Part shown: piece by piece, positions 1 to 8,578 of the stretch | Numbering within the stretch: position 1 is the stretch's first letter | Layout: every line of letters starts with the position of its first letter | NCBI RefSeq assembly: GCF_030209755.1 | Contig: NZ_JARVRH010000025.1 | Coordinates: 41,347 to 105,346, forward strand | DNA: 64,000 nucleotides | Source of the DNA: Arthrobacter sp. efr-133-TYG-118 | GTDB lineage: Bacteria; Actinomycetota; Actinomycetes; Actinomycetales; Micrococcaceae | Reading direction: 5' to 3' | The notes under the pieces: generated by a model | The model's database searches: none | Seen by the model: the letters and a program-made list of their open reading frames with translations, nothing else | What the model was told of the DNA's origin: nothing | Position numbers and translations under genes: made by a program

Positions 1-407
1 CCCTCATGCGCTTGACCCGCGCGGTGGTGCCCCTGATGCTGGAGGCTGGCGCCGGCTCCGTGGTCAACGTCGCCTCCGAGGCCGGGCTGCGCGGCTCCGC
101 CGCAGGTGCCACCTACACGGCGTCGAAGCACGCCGTGGTCGGCCTGACCAAGAACTCGGCCGTGATGTACGGGCCGAAAGGGTTGCGTTTCAACGCCGTT
201 GCTCCCGGGCCAACCATTACGAACATCGAGGCGGTGTGGGGATCCCAGTTGGCCGCCGAACGCCTCGGTCCGCTGATGCAGGCCACTGTCCCCACCCCGG
301 CGACTGCCGCGCAGTTGGCAGCGTCCATCACCTTCCTGCTCAGCGATGACGGCACCAACGTCAACGGCGCCATCCTCGCTTCCGACGGTGGCTGGTCGGC
401 GCTGTAG
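1..407 (+). CDS. SDR-family oxidoreductase, C-terminal part (truncated by window edge)
   Basis: This is the C-terminal half of a classical short-chain dehydrogenase/reductase, an NAD(P)-dependent alcohol or ketone oxidoreductase. The reading frame is open to the window edge, so the N-terminal cofactor-binding glycine motif is outside. Visible are the catalytic serine in NVASEAG and the YTASK motif (Y-x-x-x-K) about 13 residues later. A PGP segment follows the active site, and the end FLLSDDG...ASDGGW is typical of the family. It lies at the edge of the TRAP/LacI locus and could act on the same substrate; that is inferred from position only. Substrate unknown. Confidence 0.85.
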   Translation, partial: LMRLTRAVVPLMLEAGAGSVVNVASEAGLRGSAAGATYTASKHAVVGLTKNSAVMYGPKGLRFNAVAPGPTITNIEAVWGSQLAAERLGPLMQATVPTPATAAQLAASITFLLSDDGTNVNGAILASDGGWSAL

Positions 408-422
408 AGCGGATCCTAAAGC

Positions 423-470
423 AGGACGAAGACGGCGGGAGCCTCCCGCCGTCGTCGTCCTGTGTTTTTT
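423..470. terminator. Bidirectional intrinsic terminator, GGACGACGACGGCGGGA-type hairpin
   Basis: A GC-rich hairpin of 19-bp arms with one mismatch sits between the convergent SDR and monooxygenase genes and is followed by six T residues on the plus strand. The arm sequence is nearly the same as that of the hairpin at 7493-7535, so this is one member of a repeated terminator-like element. Confidence 0.8.
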
Positions 471-477
471 CTTGCTT

Positions 478-789
478 CTAGAGCGCGCCTTGGAGCGGAG
501 TGCCCGCAGGGATCGGCTCGTGGCGCATCACGTCGACCGGGCGTTCAAGGAGACCGTCAAGGGCCGCGTTGAGCCTCTTGACCGGCTCGCCGTCGCCGTG
601 GGCGTCGAGCAATTCGGCGGACTCCCACTTCTCGATCATGAGGATCTGGCCGTTCGGTGAGTCGTGGATGGCGTATAGCAGGCAGCCGGGCTCCCGATGG
701 ACTTCCGCGATGGCCGGAGACAGGGCGGCGACGACCTGGTCGAACGATCCATCCTTGGGTGTGAATGTGGCGGTGACGACGACGGGCAT
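478..789 (-). CDS. Antibiotic biosynthesis monooxygenase (ABM) domain protein, putative quinol monooxygenase
   Basis: A 103-residue single-domain protein of the dimeric alpha+beta barrel ABM fold, the length usual for YgiN-like proteins. Diagnostic features are the VVTATFTPKDG first strand, the REPGCLLYAIH segment and the IEKWESAELLDAH segment. The start has a strong Shine-Dalgarno sequence (AAGGAG, 5 bases before ATG). It begins 9 bases after the LacI-type regulator stop on the same strand, so the two are probably one transcript. Family members oxidise quinols or act as accessory redox proteins; the substrate here is unknown. Confidence 0.8.
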   Translation of the reverse strand: MPVVVTATFTPKDGSFDQVVAALSPAIAEVHREPGCLLYAIHDSPNGQILMIEKWESAELLDAHGDGEPVKRLNAALDGLLERPVDVMRHEPIPAGTPLQGAL

Positions 790-798
790 GGGTTCTCC

Positions 799-1833
799 TT
801 AGTGAATAGCGGTTTGGGTGAGTGGTGCGCAGCTGTTGCGGGGCAGGAAATCGGCCTTGACCTCGATGAGGCGGGGACCGTCGGGCAATTTGCCCTGCAT
901 TCGACCCAGGACGAGCTCAAGGGAATGAACTGCGAGCATGTCAAGCGGCTGTCGGATGACGCTGAGCGGCGGCGACATCAGCTCGGTCCAGGGGTTGTCA
1001 TCGAAGACGATCAAGGAGAGCTCTTCCGGGATCTTTATCCCGCCCTGGACCAGCCGCCGGACCGAACTTTGAACCTGGGCGGTGTTGGCCACGATGAGAC
1101 CGGTTGGGGGCTGCGACATGGCAAGAAGGGAGCCGACGGCGTCACCGCCCGAGTCTCCACGAAACGGCACGTCGCGGATGAGAAGGGGATCGACGGCGAG
1201 GGATGCGTCCTCATGGGCGGCCCGGTATCCGCTGATCCTTGACCGCCCCGTCGACGTGCTGCGTGGGCCCGTCACGAGTGCTATCCGGGTGTGGCCGAGG
1301 CCGATGAGGTACTCCGTGGAGCGTCGGGCGGAGTCAAAGTTCTCGATGCTGACAACGTCCACGTCGGCGAGTTCCTCGATGGTCCTGTCGACGAACACTA
1401 CGTTTACCCCCAGATCCTGAAGACGCGCCCACTTTTCGATGTTTCTACCGGTTGGGGTTGCTATCACTCCGCTGACCGAGCGGTCCAGGAGGGTGTCCAG
1501 TGAATCCGCTTCCAAGTGCGGATCCTCTTGCGTTGTCATCAAGACCACCTGGACGCCATGGCCGCGGGCCTCCCAGACAATGCGGTCCGCGAGCCGTGCG
1601 AAGAACGGGTTGGAGAGGTCGGTGACCACCAGTCCAATGGTGAGCGCGTGGCCCGCGCTCAGTTCGCGGGCCGCGGCCCGCGGACGGTACCCCAGTTCAT
1701 CGATGACCCTGAGGACTTCCTGCCGTTTAGCCGGCGCAACGGGACCTGAGTCCGGGTTCAGCACCCGTGACACCACTGAGACCGATACTCCCGCAGTCGC
1801 CGCGACATCGCGGATGGTCGGAGCCTTCTTCAC
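799..1833 (-). CDS. LacI-family transcriptional regulator
   Basis: The N-terminal LacI helix-turn-helix (TIRDVAATAGVSVSVVSRVLN) is followed by a hinge helix ending ELGYRPRAAARELS. A periplasmic-binding-protein-like effector domain follows (GLVVTDLSNPFF, VVFVDRT, ALVTGP). I chose the GTG that lies 4 bases after AAGGAGGA and directly precedes the HTH; an ATG at 1884 with a more distant Shine-Dalgarno sequence would add 17 atypical residues. It is divergent from the TRAP operon. A perfect palindrome at 1958-1975, with the central CG typical of LacI operators, lies beside that operon's promoter, so it is the likely repressor of the TRAP genes. The effector is presumably the transported acid or a derivative. 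Confidence 0.9.
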   Translation of the reverse strand: MKKAPTIRDVAATAGVSVSVVSRVLNPDSGPVAPAKRQEVLRVIDELGYRPRAAARELSAGHALTIGLVVTDLSNPFFARLADRIVWEARGHGVQVVLMTTQEDPHLEADSLDTLLDRSVSGVIATPTGRNIEKWARLQDLGVNVVFVDRTIEELADVDVVSIENFDSARRSTEYLIGLGHTRIALVTGPRSTSTGRSRISGYRAAHEDASLAVDPLLIRDVPFRGDSGGDAVGSLLAMSQPPTGLIVANTAQVQSSVRRLVQGGIKIPEELSLIVFDDNPWTELMSPPLSVIRQPLDMLAVHSLELVLGRMQGKLPDGPRLIEVKADFLPRNSCAPLTQTAIH

Positions 1834-1927
1834 CACTCCTCCTTGGGGGAATTCATTGGGCGTAAGTCCATGCTTCGGCTCCATGTGGCCAGCAGTCCTC
1901 CTCGTGGATGCGCTTGGCTCGGAGCCG

Positions 1928-1957
1928 TTGACACAGCTTAGCACCGAGTGGTACAAA
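1928..1957 (+). promoter_or_regulatory. Probable promoter of the TRAP operon
   Basis: A consensus -35 box TTGACA (1928-1933) is followed after 18 bases by TACAAA (1952-1957) as a possible -10. It faces the oxidoreductase gene beginning at 2073. The palindromic operator starts directly downstream, where a bound repressor would block initiation. Prediction from sequence only. Confidence 0.6.
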
Positions 1958-1975
1958 AGTGGAACCGGTTCCACT
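1958..1975. promoter_or_regulatory. LacI-type operator, perfect 18-bp palindrome
   Basis: The sequence AGTGGAACCGGTTCCACT is its own reverse complement, with the central CG step that LacI-family hinge helices contact. It overlaps the expected transcription start of the TRAP operon and lies about 125 bases upstream of the LacI gene start, so it could also mediate autoregulation. Confidence 0.8.
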
Positions 1976-2072
1976 CCGGATTGATTTCAGCCAGTATGCG
2001 ACGAAGAAGTTGTGCCATCCGCTCAAGCGGCCAGGTTTCCTTCGCATCGCACCCCAATGAAGAGAGACTCCA

Positions 2073-3428
2073 GTGAACCTTCACAAACTCCTTGGCGACC
2101 GCGAGCAGGAAGGCCGTCCCATCAGGGTCGGCCTCATTGGCGCGGGACGTTACGGCACCATGTACCTCGCCCAGGCCAACAACATTCCGGGGATTCACGT
2201 CGTCGCCATCGCCGATATCAACGTGAAGCGCGCAGAAGGGGCCTTCGCCTTGGTTGAATGGCCGGCCGAGCAGATCGCCCCCGACATTGCCACGGCGCTC
2301 AAGAACCGAACCACGGCTATCGTGGCCAACGCGGACGAACTGTTCGACGTGGACATCGACGTGATCGTGGAAGCCACGGGCAACCCGATCGTGGGAATCA
2401 GGCACGCCCTGCGGGCCATCGAAACCAAGAAGCACATCATCATGGTGACCGTTGAAGCTGACGCGTTGGCTGGCCCGGCTCTGGCCAAGCGCGCAGAAGC
2501 CGCCGGCGTCGTGTATTCGATGGCCTACGGCGACCAGCCGGCCCTCATCATGGAATTGGTGGACTGGGCGCGTACCAGCGGATTCGACGTGGTCTGCGCG
2601 GGCAAGGGTGCCAAGTACCTTGAGCACTACCACGAGATGAACCCGGACAACGTTTGGGAGAACTGGGAATTCTCGAAGGAACTCACGGACTCCGGACAGC
2701 TCAACCCGTACATGCACACCTCGTTCCGCGACGGCACGAAAGCAGCCATTGAGATGGCAGCCGTCGCCAACGGCGCGGGCCTGGAACCGTCGGACGCCGG
2801 GCTCAGCTTTACGCCCGGCAACGTCGAGGAGATCGCCACAATCTGCCGGCCAATCGACGTCGGGGGGTCCCTCGCGCACGAAGGCAGCGTGGACGTCATG
2901 TCCAGCGTGAACCGTGATGGCAGTTGGATCAGCCACAACACGCAGGAGGGCGTCTTCGTCGTCGTCAAGGCAACAAACGCTTACGTCTCCGGCTGCTTCA
3001 ACGAATATCCCTGGCACCCGGACCCCACCGGCCAGTACGCAGCTCTTTACCGCCCGTACCACTACGTCGGCCTCGAACTCAACGTATCGATCGCAAATGC
3101 GGCGCTTCGGGGAATTGCTACGGGCGCGCCCATTGGTTTCTTCGGAGACGTGGTCGCCACCGCAAAGAAGGATCTCAAGGCCGGCGAATTCCTCGACGGC
3201 GAGGGCGGATTTACGGTGTGGGGCAAGCTGGTTTCGGCCAAGCACTCGGTGGCTACCGGGGCCTTGCCAGTGGCCCTTGCCCACCACGTGGAACTGCGCA
3301 ACGACGTCGCCAAGGGAGCGATTGTCCGCTGGGACGACGTCGTGATTGATGACTCGCTTTCCCAGGCGCTTGAGCTGCGCCGCGAAACCGAAGCGTTCAT
3401 CGCCCAGACCGCCCCCGTGGGCGTTTGA
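2073..3428 (+). CDS. Homoserine-dehydrogenase-like NAD(P) oxidoreductase with C-terminal SAF domain
   Basis: A 451-residue protein with an N-terminal Rossmann fold (VGLIGAGRYGTMYLAQ, about residues 18-33). A long catalytic region follows with VTVEADALAGPAL and MAYGDQPALIMELVDWAR. The C-terminal SAF-like segment (about 350-440) contains ATAKKDLKAGEFLDGEGGF and an ELRNDVAKGAIV stretch. Proteins of this build are commonly annotated homoserine-dehydrogenase-like and occur in sugar-acid catabolic loci. It is the first gene of the TRAP operon and starts with GTG after a purine-rich GAAGAGAGA. It probably oxidises the imported acid or an intermediate; the exact reaction cannot be read from sequence. 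Confidence 0.8.
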   Translation: MNLHKLLGDREQEGRPIRVGLIGAGRYGTMYLAQANNIPGIHVVAIADINVKRAEGAFALVEWPAEQIAPDIATALKNRTTAIVANADELFDVDIDVIVEATGNPIVGIRHALRAIETKKHIIMVTVEADALAGPALAKRAEAAGVVYSMAYGDQPALIMELVDWARTSGFDVVCAGKGAKYLEHYHEMNPDNVWENWEFSKELTDSGQLNPYMHTSFRDGTKAAIEMAAVANGAGLEPSDAGLSFTPGNVEEIATICRPIDVGGSLAHEGSVDVMSSVNRDGSWISHNTQEGVFVVVKATNAYVSGCFNEYPWHPDPTGQYAALYRPYHYVGLELNVSIANAALRGIATGAPIGFFGDVVATAKKDLKAGEFLDGEGGFTVWGKLVSAKHSVATGALPVALAHHVELRNDVAKGAIVRWDDVVIDDSLSQALELRRETEAFIAQTAPVGV

Positions 3429-3487
3429 CTCGTCTCTCCTTGCTTCCGTCATCCGGATCGCATCCTTCCAATGAAGAAAGGCATCGC

Positions 3488-4525
3488 ATGAACACCAAGA
3501 CCCGCGCCATCACCGGAGTCCTCGCCTGCAGCTTGGCTGCAACTGCCCTTGCTGGATGTGCCGCCGCCGGCGCATCCAGTGGCGGCCAGGCCGCACCGGT
3601 CGCCAAGATCCAATTGTCGATTCCTGACCCGCTCACCTCCTCCGTAGGCGTGTCTGCGCAGCACTTCGCGGACCAGGTAAAGAAGACATCCAACGGATCG
3701 GTCGTGGTTACCGTCGTTCCCAATGGCACGAGCTTCAGCGGCGACCAGAACGCCGCCGTCACGCGGCTGCAGGGCGGCTCGCTGGACGCCCTGATCCTCT
3801 CAACCTCGGTTTACGCCTCGGTGGTGCCGGAAATGAACGCGATCAGCATCCCCTACCTCTTCAAGGACACCACCGAAGAGGCCGCGTTCCTGGCAGGTAA
3901 ACCGGGTCAAGACCTGAAGGACAAGCTCGCCAAGAAGGACACAGTCGCCCTGAGCTTCCTCACCAGGACAGGCCGTGAAATCACCAACTCTGTTCGTCCT
4001 ATTACCCAGCCGTCAGACCTCAAGGGACTGAAGATCCGCGTACCGGGCAACACGTTGTGGACAGACTTCTTCGGCAAGCTCGGTGCAAGCCCCACCACCA
4101 TGGCGTTCTCAGAAGTCTTTACCGGCCTGCAAACCGGCACCATTGACGGCCAGGAGAATCCGATCGAGGTGCCGTGGACCAATAAGTTCTCGGAAGTGCA
4201 GAAGTATGTCTCGCTGACCAACCACATCAACGACGCCTGGGTACTCGCCTTGTCGTCAAAGAAATGGGCGACACTCAGCGCGGACCAGCAAAAAGCGCTC
4301 ACTGACGCTTCGACGGAAACTGCCTCGTTCAAAACGACCTACGACACAGATCAAGCGAAGAGGCAGTTGGACGAGTTGACCGCCAAGGGCATGAAGGCTA
4401 ACGAGCTCAGCGCTTCCAGCATCGAAGAGTTCAAAGCCGTCTCGAAGAGCTTGTACCCGGACTTCTCGAAGCTCATTGGAAAAGACTTCTTCGACCAAGC
4501 GGTCGCCTTCGCGCCCGCCAAGTAA
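3488..4525 (+). CDS. dctP: TRAP transporter substrate-binding lipoprotein (DctP family)
   Basis: A 345-residue extracytoplasmic solute receptor. The signal peptide ends in a lipobox L-A-G-C (Cys24), so the mature protein is probably a membrane-anchored lipoprotein. Family hallmarks are the long binding region with SFLTRTGREITNSVRPI, DLKGLKIRVPG, the F-x-E-V-x-T-G-L-Q-T-G-T-I-D-G-Q-E-N-P segment and the C-terminal helices. The DGQENP motif lies near the conserved ligand-carboxylate site. I start at the ATG before the signal peptide, with GAAAGG upstream. The next gene encodes its membrane partner. Confidence 0.95.
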   Translation: MNTKTRAITGVLACSLAATALAGCAAAGASSGGQAAPVAKIQLSIPDPLTSSVGVSAQHFADQVKKTSNGSVVVTVVPNGTSFSGDQNAAVTRLQGGSLDALILSTSVYASVVPEMNAISIPYLFKDTTEEAAFLAGKPGQDLKDKLAKKDTVALSFLTRTGREITNSVRPITQPSDLKGLKIRVPGNTLWTDFFGKLGASPTTMAFSEVFTGLQTGTIDGQENPIEVPWTNKFSEVQKYVSLTNHINDAWVLALSSKKWATLSADQQKALTDASTETASFKTTYDTDQAKRQLDELTAKGMKANELSASSIEEFKAVSKSLYPDFSKLIGKDFFDQAVAFAPAK

Positions 4526-4616
4526 TCCGTCACGGGGTGGGAGCCTTCCAGGGTTCCCACCCCAATGCCCACCAAGCCACATCAATTCCGCTCTCAATGT
4601 CGAAAGTCTGGACACA

Positions 4617-6536
4617 ATGGAACACACCCTCACCTCCCGGGACCTGGAAGAGGCCCTCCCGCCCGATGCTGAAGAGATCCTGCACTCGGGTCACGTCGCT
4701 TCGGGCTGGAGCGGCGCGATTTGGCTGGACCGGACCTTGGAGTGGATTGTGGGCGCCGCGATCCTCGCCGAGCTCGTCGTCATCCTGCTGAATATCACGT
4801 TCCGCGTGATCACCGGCGATTCGGTTCTTTGGACCCAGGAAGTCTCCGAGATAGCGCTCCTGACGATCGCCTTCATGGGTGGGGCAATAGCGTATCCCAA
4901 GGGAGCCCACATGTCTGTGCAGGCCCTGATCATGAGGCTCCCCGCAGCGTGGAAACCCTATCTGGCTGCGCTGGTGGACTGGCTTGTCTTCGTGATGAGC
5001 GCCGGTGCTTTCGCGCTTTTCGTTCCTACGCTGGTCCAGCAAATCGAGGAAAAGACCCCCATCCTGCAGCTCCCGGTGTTCTGGGTCTCCATGCCGTTCT
5101 CGCTGGGCATGGTCCTTATCGCCTGGTTCGCGCTCGTCAAGCTTAGGCGGCAGCAAAAGCGGGCCGTCCTGGCGGCAGCCGGCATCGCGGCGGCGCTTGT
5201 CGTCGTCGTGCTCCTGGCTCCGCCGCTCTTTTACTATGCCTCGCCGAACGTCCTCCTTGGCACGGTGCTCGCGATTCTGTTCGTCCTGCTATTCCTCGGA
5301 CTTCCTATCGCCTTCGTCCTCGCCCTGGCCTCCGGGATCTATCTCTACCTCGGAGGAATTTCCGAAGTCAGCGCTATTCCGATCGGCATGGCCTCGGGCG
5401 CAAAGGGATTCGTGTTGTTGGCGATCCCCTTCTTCATCCTTGCCGGCACAGTCATGAACTCCGCAGGACTCACCCTCCCGTTGGCCAAGCTCGTCGACGC
5501 CCTTATCGGGCACCTGCGCGGGGGACTGCTCCAAGTGGTGGTCGTGACCATGTACATTTTCTCCGGCATATCGGGGTCCAAAGTTGCCGACGTCGCAGCC
5601 GTTGGCACCACGATGCGCGGCATGCTTGAAGAGCGCAAGTATCCGCGCGGCGAGGTTGTCGCCGTACTATCGGCGTCTGCCATCATGGGTGAAACCATCC
5701 CGCCCAGTATCGTCCTTCTCGTCCTAGGCTCCATCACCACAATTTCGACCACCACGCTGTTTCTTGCCGGTTTTGTGCCTGCTGCATTCCTGGCGCTCGT
5801 GGTCATGGTGCTCGTGTTCCTGCGGGCACGCAAACAGGGCGGAGTCGCCAGCCCCAAGGCAAGCTGGCGGGCACGCGGTTCGGCCACGTTCTTCGCGCTT
5901 CCCACGCTTCTCCTGCCTGTTGGCATGGTCGCCGGGATCCTGAGCGGTTTCGCGACGCCGACGGAAGTTTCCTCCGTCGCCGTCGCCTACGCATTCGTCC
6001 TGGCCGCGGCCTACCGCCGGGGCAGCAAGCGACTGCTTGGTGACACGCTGCGGGAAACGACGACGACGGCGGGCATGGTGCTCTTCATCATCGCCGCCGC
6101 TTCTCCGCTCGCCCAGACCCTTGCACTCGCCGGTGTCTCGCAGCAAATCCACGACCTCATGTCCAGCCTTGGAGATTCCCCCGTCCTCTTCATGCTGTTC
6201 ACCGTCATCCTGCTCGTCATCATGGGACAGTTGCTCGAGGGCCTCCCAGCCGTGCTGATTTTCGCTCCGTTGCTGCTGCCCATCGCTACCGATTTCGGCG
6301 TCAACCCCGTGCAGTACGCCATGGTGCTCATCATCTCCATGGGCATAGGCTCGTTCGCCCCTCCGGCCGGTGTCGGTTTCTATGTAGCGTGTGCCACCGC
6401 CCGGGAGACAGTGGAAAACAGCCTCAAACACTTCTGGCCGTATCTGCTTGCCCTTTTCGTCGGACTTCTGGTGCTCGCGGCAGTGCCGTGGTTTAGTACC
6501 TTCCTGCCCGCCCTGGCCGGACTGATCCCGTTCTAG
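4617..6536 (+). CDS. dctM: Fused TRAP transporter permease (DctQ-DctM)
   Basis: A 639-residue membrane protein joining both TRAP membrane subunits. Residues about 1-190 are DctQ-like, with four hydrophobic segments and the Q-E-V-S-E region. The rest is the large DctM subunit, with PIAFVLALASGIYLYLG, the GSKVADVAAVGTTM segment, and GETIPPSIVLLVLG. Fused QM proteins are a known TRAP arrangement. Together with DctP it should import an organic or sugar acid using a sodium gradient. The predicted start lacks a strong Shine-Dalgarno sequence, so a downstream start is possible. The next gene starts 3 bases after its stop. Confidence 0.93.
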   Translation: MEHTLTSRDLEEALPPDAEEILHSGHVASGWSGAIWLDRTLEWIVGAAILAELVVILLNITFRVITGDSVLWTQEVSEIALLTIAFMGGAIAYPKGAHMSVQALIMRLPAAWKPYLAALVDWLVFVMSAGAFALFVPTLVQQIEEKTPILQLPVFWVSMPFSLGMVLIAWFALVKLRRQQKRAVLAAAGIAAALVVVVLLAPPLFYYASPNVLLGTVLAILFVLLFLGLPIAFVLALASGIYLYLGGISEVSAIPIGMASGAKGFVLLAIPFFILAGTVMNSAGLTLPLAKLVDALIGHLRGGLLQVVVVTMYIFSGISGSKVADVAAVGTTMRGMLEERKYPRGEVVAVLSASAIMGETIPPSIVLLVLGSITTISTTTLFLAGFVPAAFLALVVMVLVFLRARKQGGVASPKASWRARGSATFFALPTLLLPVGMVAGILSGFATPTEVSSVAVAYAFVLAAAYRRGSKRLLGDTLRETTTTAGMVLFIIAAASPLAQTLALAGVSQQIHDLMSSLGDSPVLFMLFTVILLVIMGQLLEGLPAVLIFAPLLLPIATDFGVNPVQYAMVLIISMGIGSFAPPAGVGFYVACATARETVENSLKHFWPYLLALFVGLLVLAAVPWFSTFLPALAGLIPF

Positions 6537-6539
6537 GCC

Positions 6540-7442
6540 ATGGCACAGATAACTAACGCTGAGTCCCCTGCTGTTCCTTTTTCTGTGGCCCTTCTGGGTA
6601 CGGGACCGATGGGCGCCCCGATTGCCCGGAACTTGATCGCTGCCGGCGTGCCACTGAAACTCTGGAACCGTACGGCTCACAAGGCCAAGGCGATCCCGGG
6701 AGGGCGTGCCGTGGACTCTCCGGCGGAAGCCGCCAGCGAGGTAGTCCTAACGGTGCTACCCGATCTGCCCCAGGTCGAGGGACTGCTTGACGGACCCGAC
6801 GGCCTCGTTGCGGGTTGGAGGACGGGCAAGATTGAAAACCCGATCCTGGTGGTGCACGGCACGGTGTCGCCTGTTGCCGTCGCGGCGTTCGCCGCGACAT
6901 GCCGGAAAGTCCATGGAGTAACCGTCATCGACGCCCCGCTCAGTGGCGGTACTATCGGCGCCGAAGAGGGACGGCTGAGCATCATGGCTGGCGGGCCTTT
7001 GGACATCGTTGAGGGTCTCGGGCAACTCTTCGGGCTCTACAGTTCCACCGTTTTGCGGTTCGGAGAAACGGGCGCCGGATCCATAGTCAAGGCCTGCAAC
7101 CAGATCGTGGTGGCCGCAACAGTAACGGCAATCTCGGAGGCCATGGCGCTAGCCGAGGCATCCGAGCTGGATCTTGGCGACGTGCAGTCAATACTTGCCG
7201 GTGGCCTGGCAAATTCCGAAGTCTTGCGGCAGAAGGGCCAACGCTGGGTCGACGCCGATTTCGAAGGCGGCGGATCTGCGAAGAACCAGCTAAAGGACTT
7301 GACCTTCATTGCCGAGGTCGCGGCAGAAGCTGGACTCGATCTTCCGGTTTCCAACAGTGTCCGCCGTGCATTTCAGACAATGGTTTCCCAGGGGCTTGGC
7401 GAGCTGGACCACACAGGTATCTACCTCAGTATCCGAGGCTAG
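6540..7442 (+). CDS. Beta-hydroxyacid dehydrogenase (3-hydroxyisobutyrate / tartronate semialdehyde reductase family)
   Basis: A 300-residue two-domain enzyme. The N-terminal Rossmann motif is ALLGTGPMGAPIARNL (about residues 18-32). The substrate-binding signature DAPLSGGTIGAEEGRLSIM (131-149) and the catalytic lysine in GSIVKACNQ (Lys184) are intact. The family oxidises beta-hydroxy acids or reduces semialdehydes. It is the last gene of the TRAP operon, 3 bases after the permease, which supports a role in metabolising the imported acid. The precise substrate is unknown. Confidence 0.92.
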   Translation: MAQITNAESPAVPFSVALLGTGPMGAPIARNLIAAGVPLKLWNRTAHKAKAIPGGRAVDSPAEAASEVVLTVLPDLPQVEGLLDGPDGLVAGWRTGKIENPILVVHGTVSPVAVAAFAATCRKVHGVTVIDAPLSGGTIGAEEGRLSIMAGGPLDIVEGLGQLFGLYSSTVLRFGETGAGSIVKACNQIVVAATVTAISEAMALAEASELDLGDVQSILAGGLANSEVLRQKGQRWVDADFEGGGSAKNQLKDLTFIAEVAAEAGLDLPVSNSVRRAFQTMVSQGLGELDHTGIYLSIRG

Positions 7443-7492
7443 TCAGGAGCCTGTGTGAATGCCGGTGGGCGGCGCTGTAGGGAGCTTTAACG

Positions 7493-7535
7493 GCAGGACG
7501 ACGACGGCGGGAGCGTCCCGCCGTCGTCGTCCTGC
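7493..7535. terminator. Perfect 20-bp hairpin between convergent genes
   Basis: Two perfectly complementary 20-base arms (GCAGGACGACGACGGCGGGA and its complement) flank a 3-base loop. The hairpin lies between the convergent TRAP-operon dehydrogenase and the DUF2630 gene. No T-tract follows on either strand, so termination is inferred from position and from the related element at 423-470. Confidence 0.65.
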
Positions 7536-7548
7536 GTCACCTGCGGCT

Positions 7549-7800
7549 TCAGCCGGTGTAGCCCTCCACCTGTTTTGGGGGCCGTGGTTTGGCTTCGTTC
7601 GGGTTCTCCCCGTACTGCCTCTTGGCCCGCCTTTGCCGCAACAGGTCCCAGCACTGATCCAGATCCTGTTCAATGCGCTCCAGCCTCACGCGGTCAGGGG
7701 CATGTGCAGGACCCGGCGGGGCCGCCTCTGCCTTCTCCCGGAGTTCCCGCTCCTCCTCCACCAGTGATTGGATGCGGTGGAGAATGCCCTGTTCGTCCAT
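7549..7800 (-). CDS. DUF2630 family protein
   Basis: An 83-residue, strongly charged, mostly helical protein. The N-terminal MDEQGILHRIQSLVEEERELR and the LERIEQDLDQCWDLLRQRRAKR stretch match DUF2630, an uncharacterised actinobacterial family. Its heptad-like pattern suggests a short helical hairpin or coiled coil. A GGAAGAGGG Shine-Dalgarno sequence precedes the ATG. It is alone on its strand and its function is unknown. Confidence 0.85.
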   Translation of the reverse strand: MDEQGILHRIQSLVEEERELREKAEAAPPGPAHAPDRVRLERIEQDLDQCWDLLRQRRAKRQYGENPNEAKPRPPKQVEGYTG

Positions 7801-7959
7801 GGTGACCCTCTTCCTGAACTAGCCGTTACCAGTCAGGTTAGTGAGCTGTGCTGGGTGTGAACAGAGGTCGTGGTCGCGGGAGCCATCCCGGCAGTCTCCC
7901 GTTTGCGGAATACTTGGATGCAGATTCAGGATTTCCGCAAGCGAAGGCGGTGATTAGCC

Positions 7960-8571
7960 GTGAACGGCGAAAGCAGTGCGTTCAAGCGCCGGTTGGAGCG
8001 AGCCATGGAGCTGCGGAACGCCCGCGCGACAGGCATGACGGCCGAGGAAGAAGCCGAACTTGAGGCCGCCGAGGAAGGGGAGCGGCAGAAGCGCAAGAAG
8101 GTGGACGACGCCGCGCGGGTGGAATACCTGATCCGCGACGCCATGGCGCAAGGGAAGTTCGACAACCTGAAGTACGCGGGCAAGCCGATCCCCGGGCTGG
8201 GGGAGCGCTACGATCCCGATTGGTGGGTCAAAGGCCTCATCCAGCGCGAGCACCTCAGCGGCCTTGGCCCGAAGGCCATTCTGCTCCGGACCGAGGATGC
8301 CGAACTGGATGCAAAGCTCGATGCACTGTACTCGGAAAAGCAGGTACGCGATTTGGTCGAGGACTTTAACGCCCGGGTCATCGACGCGCGGCGCCAACTC
8401 CAGGGCGGCCCGCCGGTGATCACGAAAACCCGCGACGTCGGCGTCGAGCTGGAACGCTGGCGCGAGCGCCGGGCGGCGGCCGCCCAGGCAACCGCGGTTC
8501 AGGAAGCCGTGAACCAGGAACTTGCGGGCAAGCGGCCGTGGTGGCGTCGCATCTGGAACGGTTCCGGCTAG
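7960..8571 (+). CDS. DUF1992 (DnaJ-C28-like) domain protein
   Basis: A 203-residue protein with the DUF1992 domain, recognised by the run VEYLIRDAMAQGKFDNL, KYAGKPIPGLGE and the YDPDWWVKG segment (about residues 50-95). Family members resemble the conserved region of DnaJ homologue subfamily C member 28. The N-terminal third is Glu/Arg-rich and probably coiled coil; the C-terminus is basic and Trp-rich (RPWWRRIWNG). GTG start with AAGGCGG about 9 bases upstream. Function unknown. It converges on the SDR gene. Confidence 0.85.
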   Translation: MNGESSAFKRRLERAMELRNARATGMTAEEEAELEAAEEGERQKRKKVDDAARVEYLIRDAMAQGKFDNLKYAGKPIPGLGERYDPDWWVKGLIQREHLSGLGPKAILLRTEDAELDAKLDALYSEKQVRDLVEDFNARVIDARRQLQGGPPVITKTRDVGVELERWRERRAAAAQATAVQEAVNQELAGKRPWWRRIWNGSG

Positions 8572-8578
8572 GTCGGAC

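Noticed and set aside
1938..3452. A 504-codon open frame antisense to the SAF-domain oxidoreductase
   Set aside because: It mirrors the real gene, has His/Val/Asp-rich composition without motifs, and no ribosome binding site.
5724..6680. A 318-codon antisense frame over the TRAP permease
   Set aside because: Glu/Gly/His/Arg-rich shadow of a membrane protein gene; no motif or context.
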